From assembly GCA_013697265.1 (NCBI GenBank), contig JACCXE010000294.1, forward strand, positions 1 to 14,044: a stretch of DNA of 14,044 nucleotides, written 5' to 3'. Position 1 is the first letter of the stretch. Every line of letters begins with the position of its first letter. Under the pieces are notes generated by a model. The model did not search any database, was not told where the DNA came from, and saw only the letters and a list, made by a program, of their open reading frames with translations. Source of the stretch: Actinomycetota bacterium. Its GTDB lineage: Bacteria; Actinomycetota; Acidimicrobiia; Acidimicrobiales; JACCXE01. The position numbers and the translations under genes were made by a program. Below, one piece after another: positions 6,894 through 13,850 of this stretch.

Positions 6894-7211
6894 ATGTGGT
6901 CCGAGGAAGAAATCGACTTCTCGGTAGAAATCGCGGGTAACGGCGTCGTCGGAGTGCATGGCGACATCGACTTGGCCAGCGCCCCGCGGTTCGAAGAAGC
7001 TCTACGCCACGCGGTGCACGAGCACGGCGGCGACCTCACGATCGACTTCACCGACGTGGGCTTCATGGACAGCTCGGGCATGAATGTGTTGGTGCGCATC
7101 TACAAGGCGATCGATGGCGACGGCCGGTCGCTCAACTTGGTCCATCTGTCGTCTCCGGTTCGGCGCGCCCTCGAGGTCGGCGGCGTCGCCGGTTTCGCCA
7201 CGCTCGGATAG
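6894..7211 (+). CDS. RsbV/SpoIIAA-like STAS anti-sigma factor antagonist
   Basis: The 105-residue protein is a single STAS domain. It has the start GVVGVHGDIDLASAPRFEEAL, the strand DLTIDFTDVGFMD and the signature D59-S60-S61-G62-M. By alignment with SpoIIAA (Ser58) and RsbV (Ser56), S60 is the likely phosphorylation site. In its unphosphorylated form such a protein binds the anti-sigma kinase and frees the sigma factor. It is encoded 4 nt before the PP2C phosphatase gene on the same strand, and divergently from the matching kinase, so the three form one partner-switching set. ATG 6894 has no Shine-Dalgarno sequence and probably relies on leaderless initiation. Confidence 0.93.
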   Translation: MWSEEEIDFSVEIAGNGVVGVHGDIDLASAPRFEEALRHAVHEHGGDLTIDFTDVGFMDSSGMNVLVRIYKAIDGDGRSLNLVHLSSPVRRALEVGGVAGFATLG

Positions 7212-7215
7212 GCAC

Positions 7216-8958
7216 GTGCCCCACCGCCTGGCCTTGGTACGAGCTGTGGCCGCGAACATCGGCCGCGCGTCTACCGTCGACGACGTCGCCGACGCCACAC
7301 TCAAGTCGGCGGCGGAATACCTCGACGCGGTCACGTCCAGCGTTTGGCTCGTAACCGACGACGGCGCGTGCCTCGAAATGCGTTACGAGACGAACGCCCA
7401 TCCCGACGCCATGGCCCGCTTCGCTCGGGTGCCGATGGACGCGGAGCTCCCCGGGCCTCACGTCATCGCTTCGGGCGAGGCGTGCTTCCTCGAATCGCGA
7501 GCCGCCCGGGACGCGCGCTGGCCTTTGATCGCGGGCACGCCAACCGACAGTGAGGCAATGGTGGTGCTGCCGCTCGAGACCGGCGGCCGGCGCCTCGGCG
7601 TGGTGTCCTTCGGTTTTCCCGAGGCGCGATCCTTCGACGACGAAGATCGCGTCGCGCTGCTGGTCGTGGCCGACCAATGCGCCATCGGCATCGACCGCGC
7701 TCGGCTGTACGAACAAGAACGGACGCGCACTGCGGCCCAACGGCTGCTCGCCACGATTTCAGGCGTCGACCCGTCGATGGACTGGATGGCGCTGGCCCGC
7801 CATGCCGTGACGGTGTGCGCGGTCGGGGATGTGGACACGTGTGGCCTCTACGTACGCGAGGGCCACCTCGTTCGCCGCGTTGCGCTTGCGAGCCAGACGT
7901 ATCCCGAACTGGGCGATGAGCTAGTCGACCACTACCCGACGCCACTGGGGTCGAGGGCCGGCAACGCCACTGCCATCCGGACCGGCGAACCGACGCCGGT
8001 GCCGGGGAGGCGACGGAACGCAACCCTCACAGCGTCGCCGGCGCCGGGCTACGTGCGCCTTATGAGCGAAACCGAGAATGGCCCCGGATGGGCGTTCCCC
8101 CTCCGCGAGCGCGGCGTTACCTTCGGATCGATGCTTTTCTTACCGCGAGCCGAAAAGCGCTTCGACGACGACGCCGTCGCGGTGATGGAAGCGGCGGCTG
8201 AGCGCACGGCAAACTTGCTGATCTCGGCGTCGGCCTTCGCCGAGCAGCGGGCAGCCATCGAGGCCTTGCACGACGTGGTCCTGCCCGGCGACCTCAGCCG
8301 GATTAACGGGTTCGAGCTCGCGGCCCGATACGTGCCGCTGGGCTCAGCGGGGTCCATCGGCGGGGACTGGTGGGATGCGTTGGCGTTGCCCGATGGCCGG
8401 CTTGCCATCGCCGTGGGTGACGTCGCCGGACACGGCGTCCCGTCCGCCGCGATCATGGGCCAAGTGCGAAACGCACTGCGAATGGCGTTGGTCTCGCGCC
8501 GAGAGCCGGCCGAAGCGCTCGGCGAAGTCAGCCGGTATCTCGACTGGATCGAACCGAACGCGCACTGCACTGCGATCGCAGCTACCGCCGACGCCGCGAA
8601 CGGGCGGGTCACTTGGACCAGCGCCGGGCACCCGCCTCCGCTCGTGATCGCTCCGGGCACCGCGCCGGTGTTCCTCGCTGCGACACCGGCCCCGGCGCTC
8701 GGCGTTGTCGGCAGCGGTACCTCGCCCTACTCCGAACAAGTCGTGGACCTATCGACGGGTTCGATTCTGGTGCTCTACACCGATGGCCTCGTCGAAGGTC
8801 GCAACCGCCACATCGACGACGGCCTGGGCCAACTCGCCGATGTCGCCGCAGCCATTCCCGGAACTGAGACGCTCGAGTCGATCGCCGACCGCATCCTGGC
8901 CGCACTCGTAGATCGCCCCGACGACGACGTGTGCCTGCTGGTGATGCGTCGACCCTAA
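7216..8958 (+). CDS. GAF-GAF-PP2C (SpoIIE/RsbU-type) serine phosphatase
   Basis: From GTG 7216 the protein has 580 residues. Residues 5-165 form a GAF domain ending in an ADQCAIGIDRARLYEQE helix. A second, weaker GAF-like region covers about 175-340. A linker helix leads to the SpoIIE-type PP2C domain (about 350-580). All metal aspartates are visible: D384/D387 in GGDWWD, D402 in GDVAGHG, D523 in YTDGLVE, and D570/D571 in RPDDDV. SAGHPPPLV (469-477) is also typical. It should dephosphorylate the neighbouring STAS protein, switched by whatever the GAF domains sense, such as a small ligand, heme or a redox signal. The frame is open to 7084, but those 44 codons only shadow the STAS gene. The GTG is 4 nt after the STAS stop, so the genes are probably co-translated. 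Confidence 0.93.
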   Translation: MPHRLALVRAVAANIGRASTVDDVADATLKSAAEYLDAVTSSVWLVTDDGACLEMRYETNAHPDAMARFARVPMDAELPGPHVIASGEACFLESRAARDARWPLIAGTPTDSEAMVVLPLETGGRRLGVVSFGFPEARSFDDEDRVALLVVADQCAIGIDRARLYEQERTRTAAQRLLATISGVDPSMDWMALARHAVTVCAVGDVDTCGLYVREGHLVRRVALASQTYPELGDELVDHYPTPLGSRAGNATAIRTGEPTPVPGRRRNATLTASPAPGYVRLMSETENGPGWAFPLRERGVTFGSMLFLPRAEKRFDDDAVAVMEAAAERTANLLISASAFAEQRAAIEALHDVVLPGDLSRINGFELAARYVPLGSAGSIGGDWWDALALPDGRLAIAVGDVAGHGVPSAAIMGQVRNALRMALVSRREPAEALGEVSRYLDWIEPNAHCTAIAATADAANGRVTWTSAGHPPPLVIAPGTAPVFLAATPAPALGVVGSGTSPYSEQVVDLSTGSILVLYTDGLVEGRNRHIDDGLGQLADVAAAIPGTETLESIADRILAALVDRPDDDVCLLVMRRP

Positions 8959-8967
8959 GGGTCGCGC
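8946..8967. terminator. hairpin with the PP2C stop codon in its loop
   Basis: CGACCC (8950-8955), loop TAA, and GGGTCG (8959-8964) form a perfect 6-bp stem. It extends by GCG/CGC past a one-base bulge (T8949). The stop codon is the loop. It lies between the convergent PP2C and DUF2786 genes. No T-tract follows, so intrinsic termination is plausible but unproven. Confidence 0.4.
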
Positions 8968-8987
8968 AATCCGCATCGACGGCGAGC

Positions 8988-9692
8988 CTACGAGTTGGCC
9001 GTCGGCTCCAACCGGGCTGCGCCCAGATCGGCGCGATCAGCCGCGGCGTGGCCGGTGAGCCAGCCCCCACGGTGGCTCAACGTCGGCCGTTTCGTGCGCA
9101 ACGACGGCCAGGTGTCGTCCATGAAGCTTTCGACTGCTTCGACGCGTTGGGCCATCACCGGGACGAGGGCCGTGCCGTACGCACTCGCGGCCTCGACCGT
9201 GCTCGCCCGCCTCGCCTCTTCGAGCCGCGTACCGATACGCGATCCGTAGGCGACGAAGAACGCGTGACGAAACGCTCGCAGTCGACCGTCGGTTATGCGT
9301 GCCGCGGCGAGGTGCATCTCGCGGGTGGCCTGCACCAGCAAGGACGCGAACAGCACCTCTGTGACGGCGACGTCTGAAGCGAAGCCGACCAACGTGACGT
9401 CCTCGCGACCCGTGACAACCCGCACGTCGTTCGCTCCTGCAACCGCGGCCAACAGCGACACCTTGGCGCTCTTGTACGGATCGGGAATGGCGACGGCGCG
9501 CAGCGTCGGCTTTTCATCGCGATGGCGCGGACCGGCCGCGGCCATCGCGTCGTCGATGGCATGACGCGTCATCAGTTCTTGCGCCTTGGCGATGAACGCG
9601 GCGGCTTCTTCGGCGAAGGGCGTTGACTCGGCCTTGGCCAGCAGCGCCTGGACCTTGGCCAACATCTTCTGATTATCGGGGGGCAAGGGCAT
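8988..9692 (-). CDS. DUF2786 domain-containing protein
   Basis: The 234-residue protein opens with the DUF2786 signature at about residues 9-50 (KMLAKVQALLAKAEST, then AQELMTRHAID), a short helical domain found in many actinobacterial and phage proteins. The middle (about 60-190) holds a segment with VRVVTGREDVTLVGFASDVAVTEVLFASL and GSRIGTRL, the layout usual downstream of DUF2786. The C-terminal 30 residues are polar. There are no membrane helices or cysteine clusters, so it is probably cytoplasmic. The function of the family is not established. ATG 9692 has a TANNNT box 6 nt upstream, which suggests a leaderless transcript separate from the DUF192 gene 23 nt upstream. ATG at codon 10 is an alternative start. 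Confidence 0.85.
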   Translation of the reverse strand: MPLPPDNQKMLAKVQALLAKAESTPFAEEAAAFIAKAQELMTRHAIDDAMAAAGPRHRDEKPTLRAVAIPDPYKSAKVSLLAAVAGANDVRVVTGREDVTLVGFASDVAVTEVLFASLLVQATREMHLAAARITDGRLRAFRHAFFVAYGSRIGTRLEEARRASTVEAASAYGTALVPVMAQRVEAVESFMDDTWPSLRTKRPTLSHRGGWLTGHAAADRADLGAARLEPTANS

Positions 9693-9698
9693 TCCTCG

Positions 9699-9704
9699 AA
9701 ATTA
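9699..9704 (-). promoter_or_regulatory. -10 box TAATTT before the DUF2786 gene
   Basis: On the minus strand TAATTT ends 6 nt before ATG 9692. AGGA also lies next to the ATG but is too close to act as a ribosome site. This is an AT-rich pocket in otherwise GC-rich DNA. No clear -35 is seen. Confidence 0.42.
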
Positions 9705-9715
9705 TCGACAGGGTG

Positions 9716-10279
9716 TTACGAGCAACCCCCGCCGACGTGGACGACCGAGCCGGAGCCGGCTAAGCCGAGCGCGCTAAGGCCGCCCACCGGTGTCTCGATC
9801 GCGTAACGGAACGGATCTTTGGAGGCGTAGGTCGGGCAGTCGTTGCCGTCGGGGCAGGCGTCCATCGTCGTCTGATCAACGAGCCTGCCCCGAGCGTCGA
9901 ACCAACCAATAGACAAGTCGATGGGAACGAAGTGGTTAGTGAACGCGGTGGCGACGTCGGCTCCGAACGCGAACACCATCGCGTCGTAGCCACCAAGGTC
10001 GCTTCGCTGCTGCATGCCCTGCTGCTGCGCTTGGTCGGTCGCGGCCAGCAGCGCGCAATACAAGTCGTCGCCGTCGCCCACCCGGAAGCGCACCGACCTG
10101 AACGGTGGGATGGGCGACCGTTCCATTTCGAGCGCGGGCAGTTCGCGGTTGTCGGTGAGCGATCGGTAGATCACGACGCCGGTGCCGATCAGCACCGGTA
10201 ACAGCAAGGCGATCGCAATCGCGATTGCGATAATCCGCAAATGCAGCCGAGGCCGCGGCGGCTCGTCGTCGTAATCCAA
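9716..10279 (-). CDS. membrane-anchored DUF192 protein
   Basis: 187 residues with an acidic N-terminus, one strong hydrophobic segment (about 15-38) and an outside domain. Residues 97-165 match DUF192: AMVFAFG, then the NHFVPIDLSIGWFDARGRLVD core, a loop with DCPTY, and RYAIETPVGGL. DUF192 is a small beta domain of unsettled function, commonly exported. Four cysteines lie outside the membrane segment (C75, C142 and C148 approximately, and C186 at the C-terminus), so disulfides are possible. Start: TTG 10279 is the first available start in this frame, 10 nt after the preceding gene's stop. There is no Shine-Dalgarno sequence, and TTG is rare, so the exact start is uncertain. It follows panB and a small membrane gene, probably in one transcript. 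Confidence 0.82.
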   Translation of the reverse strand: MDYDDEPPRPRLHLRIIAIAIAIALLLPVLIGTGVVIYRSLTDNRELPALEMERSPIPPFRSVRFRVGDGDDLYCALLAATDQAQQQGMQQRSDLGGYDAMVFAFGADVATAFTNHFVPIDLSIGWFDARGRLVDQTTMDACPDGNDCPTYASKDPFRYAIETPVGGLSALGLAGSGSVVHVGGGCS

Positions 10280-10289
10280 GTCGATTTGG

Positions 10290-10487
10290 CTAACCCGCGG
10301 TGCGACGAACCACGAGCGACAGCACTCCGACAGCCGTGCCGCTCACAACCGGATCGAGCGGGCGGTTTGCGCCCTGGACGAACCAGGCGAGCATGCCGAG
10401 CGCGAACAGCGTCCAGGTGAGGACCCACAGGACGCGGTGCGCGTCGTGCGAGATCGGCGCGTCGGAGGGGTATTCGCTGTCTTTCAC
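10290..10487 (-). CDS. 65-residue two-helix membrane protein, unknown function
   Basis: GTG 10487 overlaps the panB stop as GTGA, so translation is probably coupled to panB. Residues 18-38 (HRVLWVLTWTLFALGMLAWFVQG) and about 45-62 (DPVVSGTAVGVLSLVVR) are hydrophobic helices. The N-terminus is acidic and polar. The next gene, the anchored DUF192 protein, begins 10 nt after its stop. I do not recognise a family, and no link to pantothenate synthesis is evident. The tight packing on both sides and the G/C-rich third positions support a real gene. Confidence 0.7.
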   Translation of the reverse strand: MKDSEYPSDAPISHDAHRVLWVLTWTLFALGMLAWFVQGANRPLDPVVSGTAVGVLSLVVRRTAG

Positions 10488-11353
10488 GCCGACATGCTGG
10501 CATGCCCGGAGCCGCCGTACAGCCCGAGCTCTTCGGCCGCGTCGCCCGGGAGCCGATATCCCTCGTTCGGACCGGGGAAGGTGCGGGCCCGAACGTCGGC
10601 CGCGTAGCGGGCCACGGCCTCAACGCCGTCGGACTTCATCTCCGCGTAGCGGCGCACGAACCGAGGGGTAACCCTGTCCTCAAGTCCGAGCAGGTCGTGC
10701 ATCACGAGCACCTGGCCGTCGCAGGTGGAGCCGGCGCCGATGCCGATCGTCGGGACGGGTACGGCCTCGGTAACGAGGGTGGCCACGTCGTCGGGCACGC
10801 ATTCGAGCACGATCGCGAAGACGCCCGCCTCGACCAGTGCCCGGGCGTCTGCGATAAGGAGGCGAGCGGCCTCCGCGGTGCGTCCTTGCACCTTGAATCC
10901 GCCCAGCGCGTGCACCGACTGCGGCGTAAGGCCGAGGTGGCCCATTACTGGGATCTCGGCGTCGACGATCGCTCCGATCACCGGCACGCGCTTGGCTCCG
11001 CCCTCGAGCTTGACGCTCTTGGCGCCGGCCCGGATCAGCTTGGCCGCGTTGCCCACGGCGTCGTTCGCACCCTGGTGATAGCTCATCCACGGCAGATCGC
11101 CAACCACGAGCGCTCGAGGATGGGTACGCGCCACTGCGGCCGTGTGGTGCGCCATGTCTTCGATGGTCACTTGGAGCGTGTCGTCGTAGCCGAGCACGAC
11201 CATGGCGACCGAGTCGCCTACGAGGATCAGGTCGACCCCGGCGTCGTCGGCGATGCGGGCGGTGGGCGCGTCGTAGGCGGTGACCATCACCAGAGGTGTT
11301 TGGCCCTTCGCGGCGCGCACGTCAGGAACGGTGACTGGCTTCAAACCAGACAT
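10484..11353 (-). CDS. panB: 3-methyl-2-oxobutanoate hydroxymethyltransferase (PanB)
   Basis: The 289-residue protein catalyses the first committed step of pantothenate (vitamin B5) and CoA synthesis: transfer of a hydroxymethyl group from 5,10-methylene-tetrahydrofolate to alpha-ketoisovalerate, giving ketopantoate. It is a cytoplasmic TIM-barrel enzyme. Mg and substrate residues are visible: D47 (LILVGDSVAMV), D86 (VVGDLPWMSY), K115 and E117 (SVKLEGG), and the catalytic base E184 (VLECVP). G-HLGLTPQS (138-146), GFKVQGRT (152-159) and IGIGAGSTCDGQVLVMHDLLG (203-223) are family hallmarks. ATG 11353 has a full AAGGAGG 6 nt upstream. The stop overlaps the next gene's GTG. panC and panD are not in the window. 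The C-terminal 20 residues run slightly past the usual end. Confidence 0.97.
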   Translation of the reverse strand: MSGLKPVTVPDVRAAKGQTPLVMVTAYDAPTARIADDAGVDLILVGDSVAMVVLGYDDTLQVTIEDMAHHTAAVARTHPRALVVGDLPWMSYHQGANDAVGNAAKLIRAGAKSVKLEGGAKRVPVIGAIVDAEIPVMGHLGLTPQSVHALGGFKVQGRTAEAARLLIADARALVEAGVFAIVLECVPDDVATLVTEAVPVPTIGIGAGSTCDGQVLVMHDLLGLEDRVTPRFVRRYAEMKSDGVEAVARYAADVRARTFPGPNEGYRLPGDAAEELGLYGGSGHASMSA

Positions 11354-11359
11354 GTCTTG

Positions 11360-11366
11360 CCTCCTT
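11360..11366 (-). promoter_or_regulatory. ribosome binding site AAGGAGG for panB
   Basis: AAGGAGG on the minus strand, 6 nt before ATG 11353. It is the strongest Shine-Dalgarno sequence in the window and fixes the panB start. Confidence 0.8.
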
Positions 11367-11407
11367 CAACCTCGTCTCGCGCCGGGTGGCTGCAAGCGAG
11401 TACGAGC

Positions 11408-11413
11408 AGTGTA
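11408..11413 (-). promoter_or_regulatory. possible -10 box TACACT for panB
   Basis: TACACT on the minus strand fits TANNNT. Transcription from about 11401 would give a leader of nearly 50 nt containing the panB ribosome site. No -35 match is seen, so this is weak. Confidence 0.28.
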
Positions 11414-11442
11414 CGCCTGCTTCGCCTGCGTCGCCGGCAGGC
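11414..11442. repeat. 9-nt near-repeats with alternative hairpins
   Basis: Three 9-nt units follow each other: CGCCTGCTT, CGCCTGCGT and CGCCGGCAG. GCAGGC (11437-11442) can pair with GCCTGC at 11424-11429 (7-nt loop) or at 11415-11420 (16-nt loop). The block lies in the 116-bp divergent gap between panB and the zinc-ribbon gene. Confidence 0.35.
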
Positions 11443-11456
11443 TTCGATGGCTCGCT

Positions 11457-11462
11457 TACGCT
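11457..11462 (+). promoter_or_regulatory. -10 box TACGCT, candidate leaderless promoter of the zinc-ribbon gene
   Basis: TACGCT fits TANNNT and ends 7 nt before GTG 11470. No Shine-Dalgarno sequence is present. The box supports 11470 as the start over the longer frame opening at 11386. Confidence 0.42.
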
Positions 11463-11469
11463 CGCGGGC

Positions 11470-11664
11470 GTGCCCGATGCGCCCGCGTGCGAGAACTGCG
11501 CCCGAACCGAGACGGACCAGGCCGATTTGGTTCCGGTCCACCGCATTTACCTGCAGATCGACGAGTGGGGCGACCAAGAACCAAAGGCGACCGTGGTCGA
11601 CGACGTAGAGCGTTGGTGCCCGTCGTGCCGGTCGATCTACCCGCACGAACTCGTCGGGCCCTAG
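11470..11664 (+). CDS. 64-residue zinc-ribbon protein, unknown function
   Basis: From GTG 11470 the protein begins MPDAPACENC and carries two knuckles, C7-x2-C10 and C50-x2-C53, likely one structural zinc site. Between them lies a stretch with LVPVHRIYL and DEWGDQE, and the end is CRSIYPHELVGP. I recall small actinobacterial proteins of this layout (CxxC, VxRxYL, WC-xx-C, YPHE), but they have no assigned function. The frame is open upstream to 11386, but that part looks like non-coding leader sequence shared with panB. The TAG stop is half of a CTAG palindrome whose other strand is the PBP stop, so the two convergent genes meet with no gap. Confidence 0.75.
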   Translation: MPDAPACENCARTETDQADLVPVHRIYLQIDEWGDQEPKATVVDDVERWCPSCRSIYPHELVGP

Positions 11665-11670
11665 GGCGAC
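11653..11670. terminator. inverted repeat over the shared stop codons
   Basis: GCCCTAGGGC (11658-11667) is a perfect 10-bp palindrome centred on CTAG, which gives TAG on both strands. GTCG and CGAC flank it (11653-11656, 11667-11670) and allow a longer imperfect stem. This is a candidate bidirectional terminator between convergent genes. No T-tract is seen. Confidence 0.35.
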
Positions 11671-13814
11671 TGCGAGGGCGGGTCGGACTCCTGTACACCC
11701 GACGTAGTGGTCGGGCTCTGGGATATCGACGTAGTTGCCGTGTTGGGCGGCGCGCTGGTAGTGGGCGAGTGACGCCGGGTCGTGACCCTGGGCCCGGTCG
11801 GCGCGTCGGTGTCACCGGCAACCGACGTCGGGGTCGCAACCGACGGCCGATAGTTCGAACGCGCCACGCCGAGCACCTTGCCCGGGAACTTCGTGACGGT
11901 CGGGAACGCGTCGAGCGTCTGGCCCTTCGTGACCGCCGTCATGAAGCGCTTCCAAATGTCGGCGGGCACTGTGGCTCCGGTGACGGGCCGGCCGCCGCGG
12001 AACTTGGCCAGGGTGCGCGAGTTGCCTTCCGGGTACCCCATCCACACCGCGGCCGTGAGCTTGGTGGTGGAGCCGACGAACCAGGCGTCGCCGTAGTCCT
12101 GGGTGGTTCCGGTTTTACCGATCAGCGCGTCGGGCCCCGCGTTTTTCAGCCGGGCGCCGATGCCGGTCCCCCGTTCGACCACCTGCGTCAATGCAGTGTT
12201 GACCGTGTCCGCTTGCTCGCGAGACAGCACCCGCTTGTGCGACGGGTCCGATCGATACAGAACCGCGCCGTCGGCGGTCTCGATCTTGCTGATGAACTGG
12301 GGGTCGATACGTTCGCCGCGGCGGGCCAGGGTGGAATACGCCGACGCGATGTCGAGCGGCGACACCTCTACGGTGCCAAGCACAAGCGACGCGACTGCGC
12401 TCAGCGGCGCGGTGACCCCGAGGTCCTTCGCAGTCTTGGCGAGGCTGTCAGCGCCAACCGCTGCTTCAGCCTGGGCGTAGACCGTGTTGATCGAGCTGCG
12501 GGTCGCTTCGATCAGGTTGACGCTGCTACCGAAGGCCACGTCGTCGTAGTTGTGGACGGACCAGTCCTTGCCCGCGTCGGCCTTGGGCAACACGATCTTG
12601 GCCGGCGCCGGGAACGCAGACTCGAGGGAATAGCCGGACTTCACGATGCCAGCGAGCAGGAACGGCTTGAACGTCGACCCGGGCTGTCGGCCCCTGCCTC
12701 CGCCTTCACGGCCGACGGCGAGGTTCACGTTCGACGTGGCGAAGTCGCGCCCGCCGACCATGGCCCGGACCCGGCCCTCGTCGTCGATCGCCACCAGCGC
12801 TCCCGATGGATCGTTGGCCTTGCTGAGCAAGCCGTACACCGCGTTGTACGCGGCGCGCTGGGCGCCGACGTCGATGTTGGTGGTGACTCGCAACCCACCG
12901 CCCAGCGCGACCTTCCCGCCATAGTCGCGGACCAGGATGCGCCGGACGTAATCCACGACGTACTCGGTCCCGGCTTCTGCCGCGACCACCCGCGGCGCCG
13001 CGTTGCGTTTCGTCACGACGTACGTCGCGATCGGCTGCGATTCGACTTCAGCGAGATCGGCTCTCGTTATGTCGCGGGTATCGACCATCGACGACAGGGT
13101 GCGGCGGCGGCGCATCTCTGCGGTGCGCGGATCACGGGCGACGTCGGCAGACTCCGGCGACCGGATCAACCCTGCGAGATATGCCGCCTCCCGCAGACCG
13201 AGCTGACTGACGTCTCGACCAAACCAGGCTTGGGCTGCCGCCTGCACGCCGTACGCCCCGCGGCCGAAGTAGACCGTGTTCAGGTAACGCTCGAGCAGTT
13301 CGTTCTTGGTCAACTCACGCTCGATCTTCACCGCCAGCACCGCTTCTTTCAGCTTGCGCCAAACGGTGCGCTCGCGGCCCACGTAGGTGTTCTTTACGTA
13401 TTGCTGCGTGATCGTCGAGCCGCCTTGAAGGCGACCGCCACGCAGATCGTTCGCGAGCGCTCGGCCCACGCCGATCGGGTCGACGCCGCCGTGTTCGAAG
13501 TAGTTGCGGTCTTCCGTGGCGAGCACGGCACGAACCACGACCTTGGGCACCGCCTTGAGCGGCACCGACACGCGGTTCTCGGCGCCGGCCAGCGTGGCCA
13601 GACGACTGCCGTCGGTCGAAAACAGGAACGTGGTTTGTGCCGGCGGTGCCGTGTCGGGCAACGGCACCCGTGACAAGACGAACAACACGCCGGCCGCGGC
13701 GGTGAAGCTCAACAGGCCGACGAGGAAGAGCATCCGGCGGTAACGCCAGAGCCAACTGCGCCTTCTTTTGCGCGATGCGGGGCGGCGTTTGGCTGGTTGC
13801 TGGCGCCCGGGCAT
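11661..13814 (-). CDS. class A penicillin-binding protein (PBP1A/PonA-type glycosyltransferase-transpeptidase)
   Basis: The 717-residue protein polymerises lipid II into glycan strands and cross-links the peptides at the outer face of the membrane. A basic cytoplasmic tail (1-27) precedes one membrane anchor (about 28-49). The GT51 glycosyltransferase domain (about 85-245) shows E101 (ATEDRNYF), GGSTITQQ (131-138), the second catalytic E157 (RKLKE) and LNTVYFGRGAYGVQAAA. The transpeptidase domain (about 330-625) shows S380-T-F-K383, S441-I-N443 and K567-T-G-T. All catalytic residues are present. The last 60 residues are a Ser/Thr/Pro-rich tail with no PASTA domain, probably a flexible wall linker. 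A TANNNT box lies 9 nt before ATG 13814. The gene lies 36 nt after an upstream membrane-protein gene on the same strand. Confidence 0.96.
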   Translation of the reverse strand: MPGRQQPAKRRPASRKRRRSWLWRYRRMLFLVGLLSFTAAAGVLFVLSRVPLPDTAPPAQTTFLFSTDGSRLATLAGAENRVSVPLKAVPKVVVRAVLATEDRNYFEHGGVDPIGVGRALANDLRGGRLQGGSTITQQYVKNTYVGRERTVWRKLKEAVLAVKIERELTKNELLERYLNTVYFGRGAYGVQAAAQAWFGRDVSQLGLREAAYLAGLIRSPESADVARDPRTAEMRRRRTLSSMVDTRDITRADLAEVESQPIATYVVTKRNAAPRVVAAEAGTEYVVDYVRRILVRDYGGKVALGGGLRVTTNIDVGAQRAAYNAVYGLLSKANDPSGALVAIDDEGRVRAMVGGRDFATSNVNLAVGREGGGRGRQPGSTFKPFLLAGIVKSGYSLESAFPAPAKIVLPKADAGKDWSVHNYDDVAFGSSVNLIEATRSSINTVYAQAEAAVGADSLAKTAKDLGVTAPLSAVASLVLGTVEVSPLDIASAYSTLARRGERIDPQFISKIETADGAVLYRSDPSHKRVLSREQADTVNTALTQVVERGTGIGARLKNAGPDALIGKTGTTQDYGDAWFVGSTTKLTAAVWMGYPEGNSRTLAKFRGGRPVTGATVPADIWKRFMTAVTKGQTLDAFPTVTKFPGKVLGVARSNYRPSVATPTSVAGDTDAPTGPRVTTRRHSPTTSAPPNTATTSISQSPTTTSGVQESDPPSQSP

Positions 13815-13823
13815 GGGGGCATG

Positions 13824-13829
13824 ACGCTA
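13824..13829 (-). promoter_or_regulatory. possible -10 box TAGCGT before the PBP gene
   Basis: On the minus strand TAGCGT ends 9 nt before ATG 13814, giving a leaderless or near-leaderless transcript. No Shine-Dalgarno sequence is present and no -35 match is seen. Confidence 0.33.
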
Positions 13830-13850
13830 AGGGATTTCCAGGCGAATGAC

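Noticed and set aside
7084..7215. Longer N-terminus for the PP2C phosphatase
   Set aside because: These 44 codons overlap the STAS gene out of frame and are Cys/Arg/Ser-rich. The GTG at 7216 follows the STAS stop by 4 nt.
11386..11469. Longer N-terminus for the zinc-ribbon protein
   Set aside because: The segment is Ala/Ser/Pro low-complexity and coincides with repeats in the shared leader region. The motif begins right after GTG 11470.
10502..11608. Plus-strand frame of 368 codons
   Set aside because: It is antisense to panB and its upstream gap. PanB motifs are complete on the other strand.
11280..13673. Open plus-strand frame of 797 codons
   Set aside because: It is antisense to the PBP gene, Arg/Gly/Val-rich with no recognisable domain, a typical shadow frame of GC-rich DNA.
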